The translations under genes were made by a program, and so were the position numbers. From Dolichospermum compactum NIES-806 (lineage in GTDB: Bacteria > Cyanobacteriota > Cyanobacteriia > Cyanobacteriales > Nostocaceae), in NCBI RefSeq assembly GCF_002368115.1, contig NZ_AP018316.1, positions 4,584,795 to 4,648,794 of the forward strand: a stretch of 64,000 nucleotides of DNA, written 5' to 3'. Each line of letters opens with the position of its first letter. Position 1 is the stretch's first letter. The notes under the pieces were generated by a model. It saw only the letters and a list, made by a program, of their open reading frames with translations, was not told the DNA's origin and searched no databases. This document shows, one piece after another, positions 49,917 to 59,632 of this stretch.

Positions 49917-51503
49917 TTATGAAATATCTAGCAATTGTCTCAAGAGCATTTGATCGTCTAGTTTAGCTTTTAAGCGCCCTTTTTCCACATCACGAATCCA
50001 GCTTTGGCTTTTTTCCATCAACTTGGCTAGTTCCCTTTGGGAGAGGTTCATTTTTTTACGTCCTTCTATCACCTCTTCCCCTAGCAAATTACCTGTTTGT
50101 TGATGATTGCTTTTTGTTTTAGTGGGGCGACGTTGTTTTTTATCTGATTCTGAACGATTTTCCCAATCGGTCGGGAGTTCAAAAGATAAAATGCGTGCAT
50201 TCAGAAGTAAATTCCATTTACCACGTGGTCCGCTGTCTGTGAGGCGATTTTCACCACTACCATCATTAATCCAAAATTCTAACGCTTCCTCTGGATCTTC
50301 CGGTATATCTACTAATTTTGCCCACAAAGGCTGAATTTCTGGGGGATAGGTAACAGGATCAAATAATGGTTTGATTCCATAATGATTGAGAACTTCTAAA
50401 TCATTTTCATAGGCTTTAAGTAGGCGTTTCCGTTCTTCCCTGTGTCTGGAAGCTTGGGTCACTTTTTCCTCGCCATAAGCAACGCGCAGCAAGGTAGGAA
50501 TAGTGATGCGTTGTTCTCTACCCATTTTTGTTTTAAATAATAACCAAAGCATAAGTCTAACAGCACCTTCGTGTTGTTGCCACAGACTCATAACTGTGGT
50601 GAGTAGAGTTTTGGGAAGACTGCCATATTGATAAAATGTGGTTCGTTCTTTGCATCCTTGTCTGTTGAAGAAATGTTTAGTCCAAATTCCAGCTTTAATT
50701 GTAAATGTCAGTCCCACTAAATATTTACAACCTTGATCATCTTCTTGAAAATGGTGTTGGGTATCTGTCAAATTCCATAAATAACTATCTTTAATGGAAA
50801 AACTGGGAACTCTACCTTGTTGTGGCCAGTCAATAGAAACCATGAGAGAACAAGTCTGAGAGACGATATTTTTAATTAAACCGAGTTTGGCACTTTTGCT
50901 GAGGTCTTTACGTTTTTCTAAGCCCAAATACTGTTCAATTTGTCGTTCATCAATGGTAAATTCTTCTTCCCAAGGTTGATCTAAGGCTGTAATTTGAGCA
51001 GCGAAAATAAGATGGATACAAGCAGCACGGATGTCTAAATAATCAATTGTTTGTGAATTATTAGCACGGTTGTTAACTGGAAATAGGTCTTGAAGATGAA
51101 AGGAAATTTTTCCTCGTCCTTGATTAACTAAGCGGCTGTAATGTAAATTACCATCCTCATCTTTTTCCCATTGTAAAGATGTTCGTTGTGCTAATAAATT
51201 ACAAGCTTCCCAGATAACAATGGCTGAGGCAAAGGGGTTATTCTTACCATTAGAAAATAGATCGGGACTGGTAGCATCTCGTGGTTCAATTTTACATCTC
51301 CCTTTTTTGGCGTGTACAGGGATAGGCGCATTTGTGGGACAGGCAATTACACATTGTGGTTGTGAATAATAGCCATCACAATTATTACAAAGGGCAGGAT
51401 CAACCCAATATTCATCATCTTCGATTTTAATTGCACCCGTAGGACATAGGGGTCGGCAGTTGTCACATCCCACGCAACTGTGGTTAGGAATTATATGCGG
51501 CAT
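49917..51503 (-). CDS. cnfR: CnfR (PatB), heterocyst nif regulator
   Basis: Transcriptional activator of nif genes in cyanobacteria, needed for nitrogenase expression in low-oxygen cells. The product has two N-terminal [4Fe-4S] ferredoxin-like cysteine sets (CVGCDNCRPLCPTGAIK and CNNCDGYYSQPQCVIACP) and a C-terminal XRE helix-turn-helix (LSQRELAKLMEKSQSWIRDV). ATG 51503 is chosen because AGGAA precedes it by about 9 nt and it puts MPHIIPNHSCVGC first, as I recall for PatB; a TTG at 51587 would add 28 residues. The gene is divergent from fdxB, and coxBAC lies beyond, the same order as around patB in Anabaena. Confidence 0.93.
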   Translation of the reverse strand: MPHIIPNHSCVGCDNCRPLCPTGAIKIEDDEYWVDPALCNNCDGYYSQPQCVIACPTNAPIPVHAKKGRCKIEPRDATSPDLFSNGKNNPFASAIVIWEACNLLAQRTSLQWEKDEDGNLHYSRLVNQGRGKISFHLQDLFPVNNRANNSQTIDYLDIRAACIHLIFAAQITALDQPWEEEFTIDERQIEQYLGLEKRKDLSKSAKLGLIKNIVSQTCSLMVSIDWPQQGRVPSFSIKDSYLWNLTDTQHHFQEDDQGCKYLVGLTFTIKAGIWTKHFFNRQGCKERTTFYQYGSLPKTLLTTVMSLWQQHEGAVRLMLWLLFKTKMGREQRITIPTLLRVAYGEEKVTQASRHREERKRLLKAYENDLEVLNHYGIKPLFDPVTYPPEIQPLWAKLVDIPEDPEEALEFWINDGSGENRLTDSGPRGKWNLLLNARILSFELPTDWENRSESDKKQRRPTKTKSNHQQTGNLLGEEVIEGRKKMNLSQRELAKLMEKSQSWIRDVEKGRLKAKLDDQMLLRQLLDIS

Positions 51504-52404
51504 AGGAAGTGTTCCTACTTTAATCGTTGAGATGTTTGGCTCAAGTCTCCCCTTAATGTGTCCTTTTGATTCATAACTCGCTACCAAATTACCTCTATAA
51601 CGAGAAGATATGTTTCTCGCCTGATTAATTACTCATAGGGTGAATGAAGCCAGATTTTGTAGCTATTTATATTTTGCAAAGTTGGGCTTCATTGCTTCTT
51701 CATTAACTATACTTTTCATAAAGATTTCAATAAGATTGTTCAGTATGAGCTTGGCAGAATTTCTTAATATTTACCTGGATATTTACTGTCATAATGTTTA
51801 TTTTGGGCTATATAAAATATGTAAAATGTTTTTGAAGAACATCTTATAGCCCTAGGTTGGATTGTTCGCGTCAGCCTTACGGAGTAATGGAACAAAACTC
51901 AACAAGGTGGCGAAAATGTTGGGTTTCCTTTGTCAACCCAACCTACGTGATTTAGGATGTGAAGAAAATAGTTCAAAAATAGAGGAAATAATTTTTTTAA
52001 GTTTGTATTTACTAATACTGTTAGTAGAATATTTTTATCTAATTAGAAAATATTTGCAAATAGGAGGTTAATGAAGCTAATAATAATGGGCGCTAATTGA
52101 TTATTATTCTTATTGAATGGGGTATTTTTAGACGCATTAATTGATATTTATTGAGAAAATAACTTTAAACAAAATTCTGGAAACCTTTGATTAATCAGCT
52201 TTTTATCCAAGCACACTAGATAAATTTATCAATAAGTAATATCATTTAATAGTTTAAAATAAGCAAAAATAAATAATATTATTTAGCAAGTCATCAAAAT
52301 TTGATAAAAAAGTTAACTTTTGTGATTGAAAAAATGAAATATCAGGCTAGTATGAAGATTAAAGGATTAACTAACATCTAGCTAAAATTGCTGAGGTTTT
52401 ATTC
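51504..52404. promoter_or_regulatory. Long divergent gap between cnfR and fdxB
   Basis: About 900 bp without a gene I trust. Next to the cnfR ATG is the palindrome GGAAGTGTTCC (51504-51514). A dispersed repeat with inverted ends (TAGGTTGG at 51853 and CCAACCTA near 51938-51945) fills about 51852-51946. The rest is very AT-rich and should contain the promoters of both genes; low-oxygen or nitrogen-control sites could not be identified by eye. Confidence 0.55.
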
Positions 52405-52698
52405 ATGGCTACATTAACAGGATTGACCTTTGGAGGTACTGCTTGGACTCCTAAATTTGCCCAAGAAATAGATAAAGAGAAATGTATCGGTTGTGGCAGA
52501 TGTATGAAAGTTTGTGGTCATAAAGTTTTGGGCTTAATGCCTTTAAACGAAGAAGGTGAATTTGTAGAAGATGAAGATGAGGAAGAAGTAGAACGGAAAG
52601 TAATGGTTGTTACTAACCCAGAAAACTGTATTGGGTGTGAAGCTTGTTCTCGAATTTGTTCTAAGAATTGTTATAGTCATGTAACATTAGACAAATAA
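52405..52698 (+). CDS. fdxB: Nif-specific ferredoxin III
   Basis: A 97-residue two-[4Fe-4S] ferredoxin. The cysteine sets are CIGCGRCMKVCGHK and CIGCEACSRICSKNC, with an acidic insertion (EFVEDEDEEEVERK) between them. This matches the FdxB/ferredoxin III class linked to nif regions, an electron carrier for nitrogenase-related reactions. It lies divergent from cnfR and 435 bp upstream of coxBAC, as in Anabaena. ATG at 52405, no strong ribosome-binding site. Confidence 0.93.
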   Translation: MATLTGLTFGGTAWTPKFAQEIDKEKCIGCGRCMKVCGHKVLGLMPLNEEGEFVEDEDEEEVERKVMVVTNPENCIGCEACSRICSKNCYSHVTLDK

Positions 52699-53133
52699 CA
52701 TCTTTGGTAATGTTTAACGGTGTAATGTCCTGCAAAACATTGGTTATTTTGGTTAAGTTTATAGGCAAGGTAATTAGAGGGGAATCTTAATATTTACCGT
52801 AGTTGGTTAAAAGGTTTGCAGTAAACAGAAACGTAAATCGTAATTTGCTATCATCTAAAAAATCATACTTGCTAATATTTTTTCTCTTTGTATTTGATTT
52901 ATGAAAATATCAACTCTCAGATCCTCGATTTCTTCAAGAAGTCGGGGATTTTGTGGTTATCAATATGAAAAAATATGGAAGTTTCCCGATTTTTTATTAG
53001 TTACAAGTTAGAACAATAATAGTGAAAATCTAAAAGATAATCTTCTCCTCAGAAAATAATTCTGTGGCTACACAAACAAAGTCTATCTTCACTGGCTATT
53101 GTTTTACTACTGTTTACAAAGCAGGTAGCATTC
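52699..53133 (+). promoter_or_regulatory. 435-bp gap between fdxB and coxBAC
   Basis: No gene. Positions 52920-52949 form a hairpin of the GATCCCCGACTTCTT family (GATCCTCGATTTCTT / AAGAAGTCGGGGAT) with T residues after it, able to terminate fdxB. The AT-rich remainder should carry the coxB promoter, expected to be heterocyst-specific. Confidence 0.5.
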
Positions 53134-54069
53134 ATGCAAAAAGTTCCTGTTTCGCTGTGGACACTGTTAGCTGGGATGATAATTGCCCCTATCAGTATCT
53201 GGGTTGGTCAAAATCATCATTTATTACCGGAAGCAGCATCGCAACAAGCGCCCTTGGTAGATGGTTTTTTCAATATTATGTTGACAATTGCGGTTGCTCT
53301 TTTTCTTGTTGTGGAAGGGACAATTCTGCTGTTCCTAGTTATCTATAGACGACGCAAAGGAGATAACTCCGATGGTACACCTGTAGAAGGTAACTTGAGT
53401 TTAGAAATTTTTTGGACAGCAATTCCTACGGTAATTGTGATTGTTTTAGGTATTTATAGTGTTGATATTTATAACCAAATGGGTGGTTTTGGTGTGGGTA
53501 GTCATCCTCACCAAATGTCAGCAGGTGCTATGAATATTAGTCAAACAGCTAATATTGGCATTGGTGAAAATCCACAAACTAAAAATAAGCCGGCTGATTT
53601 GGTTGTAGATGTTAAGGGTATACAGTTTGCGTGGTTATTTAATTATCCTGTCAGTGGTATTTCTGCTGGAGAATTGCACGTTCCTGTTGGCGCTGATGTG
53701 CAATTAAATTTATCCGCAGATGATGTGATTCACTCTTTTTGGGTTCCCCAATTTCGTCTTAAACAAGATGCTATTCCTGGTGTTCCTACTCAACTACGAT
53801 TTACAGCTACAAAACCCGGTACTTATCCAGTAGTTTGTGCAGAATTGTGTGGTGGTTATCACGGTTCAATGCGATCGCAAGTAATCGTCCATGAACAAGC
53901 AGATTATGATGCTTGGATGAGTGAAAACCAGATTGCCCAAAAGCAAGATATGAATCATGCTGTAGCAGTTAATTTGGAGAATTTATCTCCGTCAGAATTT
54001 CTTGACCCCTACATTCACAATTTGGAAGTAACTCCAGCAGATCTTAAGTCATTAGTTATGAGTCATTAG
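53134..54069 (+). CDS. coxB: Cytochrome c oxidase subunit II
   Basis: Carries the CuA centre that receives electrons in respiratory oxidase. The 311-residue protein has a signal/anchor helix, a second helix (VALFLVVEGTILLFLVIY), then the cupredoxin domain with ligands in CAELCGGYHGSM and the entry His in DVIHSFWVPQF. By position beside cnfR and fdxB this is the heterocyst Cox2-type operon, which lowers oxygen. ATG 53134. coxA starts 49 bp later across a heptamer repeat. Confidence 0.97.
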   Translation: MQKVPVSLWTLLAGMIIAPISIWVGQNHHLLPEAASQQAPLVDGFFNIMLTIAVALFLVVEGTILLFLVIYRRRKGDNSDGTPVEGNLSLEIFWTAIPTVIVIVLGIYSVDIYNQMGGFGVGSHPHQMSAGAMNISQTANIGIGENPQTKNKPADLVVDVKGIQFAWLFNYPVSGISAGELHVPVGADVQLNLSADDVIHSFWVPQFRLKQDAIPGVPTQLRFTATKPGTYPVVCAELCGGYHGSMRSQVIVHEQADYDAWMSENQIAQKQDMNHAVAVNLENLSPSEFLDPYIHNLEVTPADLKSLVMSH

Positions 54070-54118
54070 TAATTAATAGCTAATAACTGAAAACTGACAA
54101 AAGACAACTAACAAAAAT

Positions 54119-55783
54119 ATGACACAAGTAAATTTTCCAGTTAATCCCCCACCTGATGCAAGCGAATCAACAACCCGGCTGATTACTCATAGTTCTCATC
54201 CCCCAGCCTGGAAAGTTCGAGATTATTTCACATTTAATACTGATCACAAAGTTATTGGGATTCAATACTTGGTGACAGCCTTTGCATTCTATCTAATTGG
54301 TGGGTTAATGGCGATCGCCCTTCGCGCCGAATTAGCCACACCGGACTCGGACTTTCTTGATCCAAATCTGTACAATGCCTTCATGACAAATCATGGCACA
54401 ATCATGATTTTCTTGTGGATTGTTCCCAGTGCAATTGGTGGATTTGGTAACTATCTAGTCCCCTTGATGATGGGTGCTAGAGATATGGCTTTTCCTAAAT
54501 TAAATGCGATCGCCTTTTGGTTAAATCCAGTCGCCGGATTCTTGCTATTACTAAGTTTCGCCTTTGGTGGTTCGCAATCGGGCTGGACAGCTTACCCACC
54601 ATTAAGCCTAGTTACCGCCAACAACGCCCAAAGTTTATGGATTTTGGCCATTGTTCTCGTAGGAACTTCCTCCATTTTAGGTTCTATTAACTTTGTCATC
54701 ACCATTTTGATGATGAAAGTTCCCAGCATGAAATGGGATCAAGTTCCTCTATTTTGTTGGGCAATTCTCGCAACTTCCATCCTCGCACTTTTATCTACCC
54801 CCGTATTAGCAGCAGGTTTAGTTCTGCTGTTATTTGATATTAACTTCGGCACATCCTTCTTCAAACCAGATGCAGGTGGTAACGTCGTTATTTACCAACA
54901 TTTATTCTGGTTTTATTCCCACCCGGCGGTTTATTTAATGATTCTGCCGATTTTCGGGATTATGTCCGAAATTATTCCCACCCATGCCCGGAAACCGATA
55001 TTTGGTTATAAAGCGATCGCCTTTTCCACAGTCGCCATTTGTGTCGTTGGTTTATTCGTTTGGGTTCACCATATGTTCACCAGTGGTACACCCGGTTGGA
55101 TGCGGATGTTCTTCACCATTTCCACACTCATAGTTGCAGTCCCCACAGGTGTAAAAATCTTCGGTTGGGTAGCAACTCTCTGGGGAGGAAAAATCCGTTT
55201 CACCAGTGCCATGTTATTCGCCATTGGTTTATTATCAATGTTCGTCATGGGCGGATTAAGCGGCGTAACCATGGGAACAGCCCCCTTTGACGTTCATGTT
55301 CACGACACCTATTATGTAGTCGGTCATTTCCACTACGTCTTATTTGGTGGTTCAGTCTTTGGGATTTACGCAGGTATCTATCACTGGTTTCCCAAAATCA
55401 CCGGCAGAATGATGAACGAAACCTGGGGACGAGTTCATTTTGTCCTCACCTTCATCGGCACAAACCTCACATTCCTACCCATGCACAAACTAGGGTTACA
55501 AGGAATGCCCCGCCGAGTTGCCATGTATGACCCCCAATTTACCAGCTTAAACCAGCTTTGCACCATTGGCGCAATCCTTTTGGGTATTTCTGTCATTCCC
55601 TTCGCCTTAAACGCCATTTTCAGTTGGAAAAACGGTGAACTCGCAGGTGATAACCCCTGGGAAAGTTTAACTTTGGAATGGACAACCTCTTCCCCACCCA
55701 TTATTGAAAACTGGGAAGTTCTACCCGTTGTTACTCATGGACCTTATGACTATGGTCATGATAAATCATCGCTAACAGATTAA
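54119..55783 (+). CDS. coxA: Cytochrome c oxidase subunit I
   Basis: Catalytic subunit with haem a, haem a3 and CuB. The 554-residue protein has twelve helices and the key ligands: HPAVYLMILPIFG (His-Tyr crosslink), FVWVHHMFTSG (CuB His pair) and VHDTYYVVGHFHYVLFG (haem His). It sits in the coxBAC operon. Multiple GCGATCGC octamers occur within the gene. Confidence 0.99.
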   Translation: MTQVNFPVNPPPDASESTTRLITHSSHPPAWKVRDYFTFNTDHKVIGIQYLVTAFAFYLIGGLMAIALRAELATPDSDFLDPNLYNAFMTNHGTIMIFLWIVPSAIGGFGNYLVPLMMGARDMAFPKLNAIAFWLNPVAGFLLLLSFAFGGSQSGWTAYPPLSLVTANNAQSLWILAIVLVGTSSILGSINFVITILMMKVPSMKWDQVPLFCWAILATSILALLSTPVLAAGLVLLLFDINFGTSFFKPDAGGNVVIYQHLFWFYSHPAVYLMILPIFGIMSEIIPTHARKPIFGYKAIAFSTVAICVVGLFVWVHHMFTSGTPGWMRMFFTISTLIVAVPTGVKIFGWVATLWGGKIRFTSAMLFAIGLLSMFVMGGLSGVTMGTAPFDVHVHDTYYVVGHFHYVLFGGSVFGIYAGIYHWFPKITGRMMNETWGRVHFVLTFIGTNLTFLPMHKLGLQGMPRRVAMYDPQFTSLNQLCTIGAILLGISVIPFALNAIFSWKNGELAGDNPWESLTLEWTTSSPPIIENWEVLPVVTHGPYDYGHDKSSLTD

Positions 55784-55883
55784 AACGCAGAGGTACGCAG
55801 AGGTTTTTTGAGGATAATTCTTTCTATCTTTGCGCCTTTGCGCCTTTGCGTGAGACTAGAAAAAATTTACTAGGAATAATAAT

Positions 55884-56480
55884 ATGACTGCAATTACACC
55901 AATTGAACATCATAGCGACGGGCATGAAGAACATCCAGATTTACGAGTGTGGGGATTAATCACATTTCTCGCTTCTGAATCATTAATGTTTGGTGGATTT
56001 TTTGCCACCTATTTGTTTTTTAAAGGGACTACAGCAGTTTGGCCACCAGCAGGAACAGAAGTAGAATTATTTATCCCAGCCATTAACACGATCATCCTCG
56101 TTTCTAGTAGTTTTGTCATTCACTTTGGTGATATGGCAATTAAAAGAAATAGTGTGGGTTGGATGCGGTTTTGGTATTTTATCACCGCAATTATGGGGGC
56201 TGTATTCCTAGCCGGTCAGGTTTATGAATACATGAATTTAGGTTATGGATTCACTACTAATGTTTTCTCTAATTGCTTTTATTTAATGACGGGCTTTCAC
56301 GGTTTGCACGTCTTTATTGGATTGTTATTAATTTTGGGTGTATTATGGCGTTCTTTCCGTCGTGGTCATTATTCTGCCACTAAACATACGGGCATCGAAA
56401 TGGCGGAAATTTATTGGCACTTTGTGGATATTATTTGGATCATTCTCTTCACATTGGTGTACCTGCTCAACATTTTGTAA
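55884..56480 (+). CDS. coxC: Cytochrome c oxidase subunit III
   Basis: A 198-residue five-helix subunit III with family segments RVWGLITFLASESLMFGGFF, YLMTGFHGLHVFIGLLLIL and EIYWHFVDIIWIILFTLVY. It completes coxBAC, 100 bp after coxA; the gap holds dispersed repeats (AACGCAGAGGTACGCAGAGG and GCGCCTTTGCG). Length is standard. Confidence 0.98.
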   Translation: MTAITPIEHHSDGHEEHPDLRVWGLITFLASESLMFGGFFATYLFFKGTTAVWPPAGTEVELFIPAINTIILVSSSFVIHFGDMAIKRNSVGWMRFWYFITAIMGAVFLAGQVYEYMNLGYGFTTNVFSNCFYLMTGFHGLHVFIGLLLILGVLWRSFRRGHYSATKHTGIEMAEIYWHFVDIIWIILFTLVYLLNIL

Positions 56481-56598
56481 ATATAGGTAATGAGTAATTC
56501 TCAATGATGAATTACTCAAATCCTGAAAACCTTGATTTAGACATTTTCCTAATCCTGTAAATCCTTAAATCCTGGATATCCTGATTCACACATTTTCC

Positions 56599-57165
56599 TT
56601 ATGCAAAAATTTGTGATCCTTTCAAGTTTAGACTATTAAATTGTGGAGATAAAACTAAATCATCACCGGAGAAAATCCCAATCTCATGATAAATTTTGTT
56701 AATTAATTCTAAAACCAATATGCTTTGGGTTTGGGGGTCAATAATCCAATATTCAGGAATACCACAATCTTGATATTGTAGACGTTTGGCAATAAAATCT
56801 CTATCTCTTTGTAATTCCCCAGGACTAACAACTTCAACAACCAATAAAGGTGGTAGCATTGATAGGCGAATAGTGTTCCGATTTGCTAATTGTTGAATAT
56901 GCTCTTCTCGAATAATAGTCAAGTCAGGATAACGGTTTCTCGGTTCTCCTCTTACTTCCAATTCCAAACCATGTCCCCGTACTCTTTTATAACCCAAGAG
57001 AGAGACAAATTGAATTAATAAAAATGTAGTAATTTGCACATTGATTCCTGATTCTGGGGGCATTTCAATTAACTCTCCATTAAACAATTCATAAAGTTTG
57101 TCCGTACCATCATCATAAGATAAATATTCTTCAAAGCTTTGAAATTGATGTTTAACTTGTAGCAT
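56599..57165 (-). CDS. Uma2 family (DUF820) putative endonuclease
   Basis: A 188-residue Uma2 protein: FQSFEEYLSYDDGTDKLYEL, LIEMPPES, YPDLTIIREEHIQQL, PPLLVVEVVSPGELQRDRDF and CGIPEYWIIDPQ. The active-site acidic residues are present. It is of a different subgroup from the copies at 10021 and 16130. It lies at the edge of a cluster of MITE-like elements. Confidence 0.85.
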   Translation of the reverse strand: MLQVKHQFQSFEEYLSYDDGTDKLYELFNGELIEMPPESGINVQITTFLLIQFVSLLGYKRVRGHGLELEVRGEPRNRYPDLTIIREEHIQQLANRNTIRLSMLPPLLVVEVVSPGELQRDRDFIAKRLQYQDCGIPEYWIIDPQTQSILVLELINKIYHEIGIFSGDDLVLSPQFNSLNLKGSQIFA

Positions 57166-57258
57166 CAGAGTTACTCCATCTATTGTCTTAGTTAGATTTT
57201 AACACTCTTGATTTCTCTTTACGTCTCTGCACGAAATTAACTGTAATTCACTCAGGAC

Positions 57259-57420
57259 TTAGAGGATGTTTGAAAAGTTTTTAATGTATAAATAAACCCC
57301 TCTCCAAACCTCTCCCCGATGCGGGGAGAGGCTTTGAAACCCCCCTTCCCTACGAGGGAAGGGGGGTTAGGTTTCTGGAGATTATCGGTTTCATCTAATA
57401 CTTTTTAAACACCCTCTTAA
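57259..57420. repeat. 162-bp MITE (TTAGAGGATGTTTGAAAAG ends)
   Basis: Terminal inverted repeats TTAGAGGATGTTTGAAAAG (57259-57277) and ACTTTTTAAACACCCTCTTAA (57400-57420). Inside are two strong hairpins, CCTCTCCCCGATGCGGGGAGAGG and AACCCCCCTTCCC/GGGAAGGGGGGTT. Same family as 58236-58415 but a different interior. Confidence 0.85.
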
Positions 57421-57534
57421 GCAACTGGCATATTGGTAGGGTGCGTCAGATATCAACAATTTGTTTATTTGCAGGATTTATGCAGTCTGACGCACCCTAC
57501 AACAGAGTTTTGGTGTGACACTTGCGTAAGTTCT
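57421..57534. repeat. MITE-like element with TAGGGTGCGTCAGA hairpin
   Basis: Begins GCAACTGGCATATTGG, has the inner inverted pair TAGGGTGCGTCAGA / TCTGACGCACCCTA and ends CTTGCGTAAGTTCT. It abuts the previous MITE directly, as if one had inserted at the end of the other. Confidence 0.85.
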
Positions 57535-57623
57535 ATCACTTACTAGAAAATTGTAGACCTTCACATTAGCAATAGTCCCCATTTTGCTATAATCGTGATC
57601 ACTTCAATGTAATCGGTTACAAC

Positions 57624-58196
57624 ATGATGATTACCACAGTTGAGCGTCGTTATAGTTTAGATGAATATCGCACCATTGAAGAAAAAGCTGAAGGGCGCAG
57701 TGAATATCGTGATGGAGAAATTGTACCAATACTCGGCATAAGGATCAACCATAGCCGTATAGGTGGTAATATTTTGGCATATCTTACATATCTTCTGCGG
57801 GATAGTAAATTTGAGCCAATTAATGGCGATTTACGCTTATGGATTCCTGAATATAAACGCGGATTATATCCAGATGTGATGGTTTTTGCAGGTGAACCGC
57901 AACTAAATGAAAATCGCAGCGATGAAGTTTTAAATCCTATTTTAATTGTGGAAGTATTATCTCCTTCAACAGCAGATTATGACCGCAAAAGCAAGTTTCG
58001 GATGTATCGTTCAATTAGCAGTTTTTGTGAATATTTATTAGTTGAACAAGATGAACCTTTTATAGAAAAATATAGTAAACAATCTCAAGGTTGGTTGTTA
58101 AGTGATTTTGATAATTTAGAAAAATCTATTTATTTAGAGTCAATTGGGGTTGAATTACCGATAGCGGAAATTTATAGCGGTGTTGTTTTTGGGTAA
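57624..58196 (+). CDS. Uma2 family (DUF820) putative endonuclease
   Basis: A 190-residue Uma2 protein with YSLDEYRTIEEKAEGRSEYR, HSRIGGNILAYL, YPDVMVFAGEPQ, LIVEVLSPSTADYDRKSKFR and CEYLLVEQDEP. It is the common Sll-type cyanobacterial subgroup. It is flanked by MITE-like elements on both sides. Confidence 0.87.
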   Translation: MMITTVERRYSLDEYRTIEEKAEGRSEYRDGEIVPILGIRINHSRIGGNILAYLTYLLRDSKFEPINGDLRLWIPEYKRGLYPDVMVFAGEPQLNENRSDEVLNPILIVEVLSPSTADYDRKSKFRMYRSISSFCEYLLVEQDEPFIEKYSKQSQGWLLSDFDNLEKSIYLESIGVELPIAEIYSGVVFG

Positions 58197-58235
58197 GTAG
58201 TGAGTTATAATAGGCTAGAATAAGTTATTGTTACC

Positions 58236-58415
58236 TTAGAGGATGTTTGAAAAGTTTCCGGCGATTATAAATCGCGACTACACAAACCAAGTCCACCTTC
58301 GTGGACTAACACAAAAATAAGGTTCTTAACCCACGAAGGTGGGTTTTGTCTGTGTAGCCGCGACTTCTAGTCGCCAGGGTTAGTATGGATTGAGACTTTT
58401 CAAACAACCTCTTAA
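58236..58415. repeat. 180-bp MITE (TTAGAGGATGTTTGAAAAG ends), hairpin interior
   Basis: Inverted ends at 58236-58254 and about 58395-58415. The interior holds the hairpins AGTCCACCTTCGTGGACT (58290-58307) and AACCCACGAAGGTGGGTTT (58328-58346), related to the pair at 27941-28057 in reverse order. Confidence 0.88.
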
Positions 58416-58438
58416 TTAAGTTTAAACCGTAAAACTAT

Positions 58439-59632
58439 ATGAGATTAGACTTTGTAGAATATTGTCAAGATAAAGATTTGCCAAGTGAGTGGCGTTTAGA
58501 TGGTTGTCAATTAGGTAATGTCAACCTAATTGTTGGCAAAAACGCTTCTGGCAAATCGAGAACTCTTAGAGCTATCAACCTTTTATCTGGGTTACTATCA
58601 GGTGATGCCAGTCTTAGACCTGATCGTAGAAGGAGAGAATGGAGACTGACTTTCGATTCTCATAATGAAGATAACAAAAAGATATACGTATTAACAGTTG
58701 ATAAAGGTCAGGTAATTCAAGAAAGTTTCACTATTGGCTCTACTAATTACCTTCAAAGGAATGAATCAGGTGAGGGACAAGTTTGGGCTAAAAAACTAGA
58801 TCAATATATTGACTTTCAAACTCCTATTGATGAAGTTGCGGCTCTAAAACGAAGAGATTCTATCCAACATCCTTTTTTTGAGGAGATTTACACTTGGGCA
58901 AATTCCTTAAGATACTACAAATTTGGTACTGATTTAGGTAAAAGTAGTTTTATAGTCTTGAATACTAAAAAGATTGACGCAATTAGAAAAAATATAGATT
59001 TCAAAGATGCAGATCAAGTAATTGGCATATTCAAGTTAGGAGAAGAAGAAATAGGAACACCCTTCATTGAAGCTATAAAATCAGATATGTTATCTGTAGG
59101 TTATAAAATATCTGAAGTTGGCACTAAAACTCCATCAGCTTTGCTTTCTGATGAAGGAGATGAAGTATCTTTACTAGATGGAGAGCCGCAATATATTTAT
59201 GTTCAAGAAAGTGATCTTAGAGAAAAAACTGAACAAGGATTAATGTCTCAAGGGATGTTTAGAGTATTATCTTTAATTATTCAAGTAAACTACTCACTAT
59301 TAGCCAAACAGCCTAGTTGTATCTTGATAGATGATATTGGGGAAGGACTTGATTTTGAAAGAGCATCAGCGATGGTTAAGTTGCTTATTAGCAAAGCACA
59401 AACTGGATTAGTTCAGCTAATTATGACTACCAATGACAGATTTATTATGAATGGTGTTCCTTTGGAATATTGGTCAGTGATTGAAAGGACACCAGGATTA
59501 GCTAAACTTCATAACATACATAATTCAAAGGAAATATTTGATGATTTTAAATTCACTGGGTTAAACAATTTCGACTTTTTTGCAACTCAATTCTATATTG
59601 AGGGGTTTGGTAATGAGGAAAATATAGAATAG
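58439..59632 (+). CDS. AAA/ABC-type ATPase of a second ATPase-TOPRIM pair
   Basis: A 397-residue RecF-like ATPase. Walker A is VGKNASGKSRTL (about residue 33); Walker B is CILIDDIGEGLDF (about 296); the signature region is weak (LMSQGMFRVLSL). The N-terminus MRLDFVEYCQDKDLPSEWRL is a typical strand for such ATPases. The next gene starts on the last base of its stop codon (1-bp overlap), so the two are translated together. Defence-type function is inferred from the pairing. Confidence 0.78.
   Translation: MRLDFVEYCQDKDLPSEWRLDGCQLGNVNLIVGKNASGKSRTLRAINLLSGLLSGDASLRPDRRRREWRLTFDSHNEDNKKIYVLTVDKGQVIQESFTIGSTNYLQRNESGEGQVWAKKLDQYIDFQTPIDEVAALKRRDSIQHPFFEEIYTWANSLRYYKFGTDLGKSSFIVLNTKKIDAIRKNIDFKDADQVIGIFKLGEEEIGTPFIEAIKSDMLSVGYKISEVGTKTPSALLSDEGDEVSLLDGEPQYIYVQESDLREKTEQGLMSQGMFRVLSLIIQVNYSLLAKQPSCILIDDIGEGLDFERASAMVKLLISKAQTGLVQLIMTTNDRFIMNGVPLEYWSVIERTPGLAKLHNIHNSKEIFDDFKFTGLNNFDFFATQFYIEGFGNEENIE

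Noticed and set aside
51640..52071. Two 69-codon open frames upstream of fdxB
   Set aside because: AT-driven frames; the second runs across a dispersed inverted repeat (51852-51946), so neither is credible.
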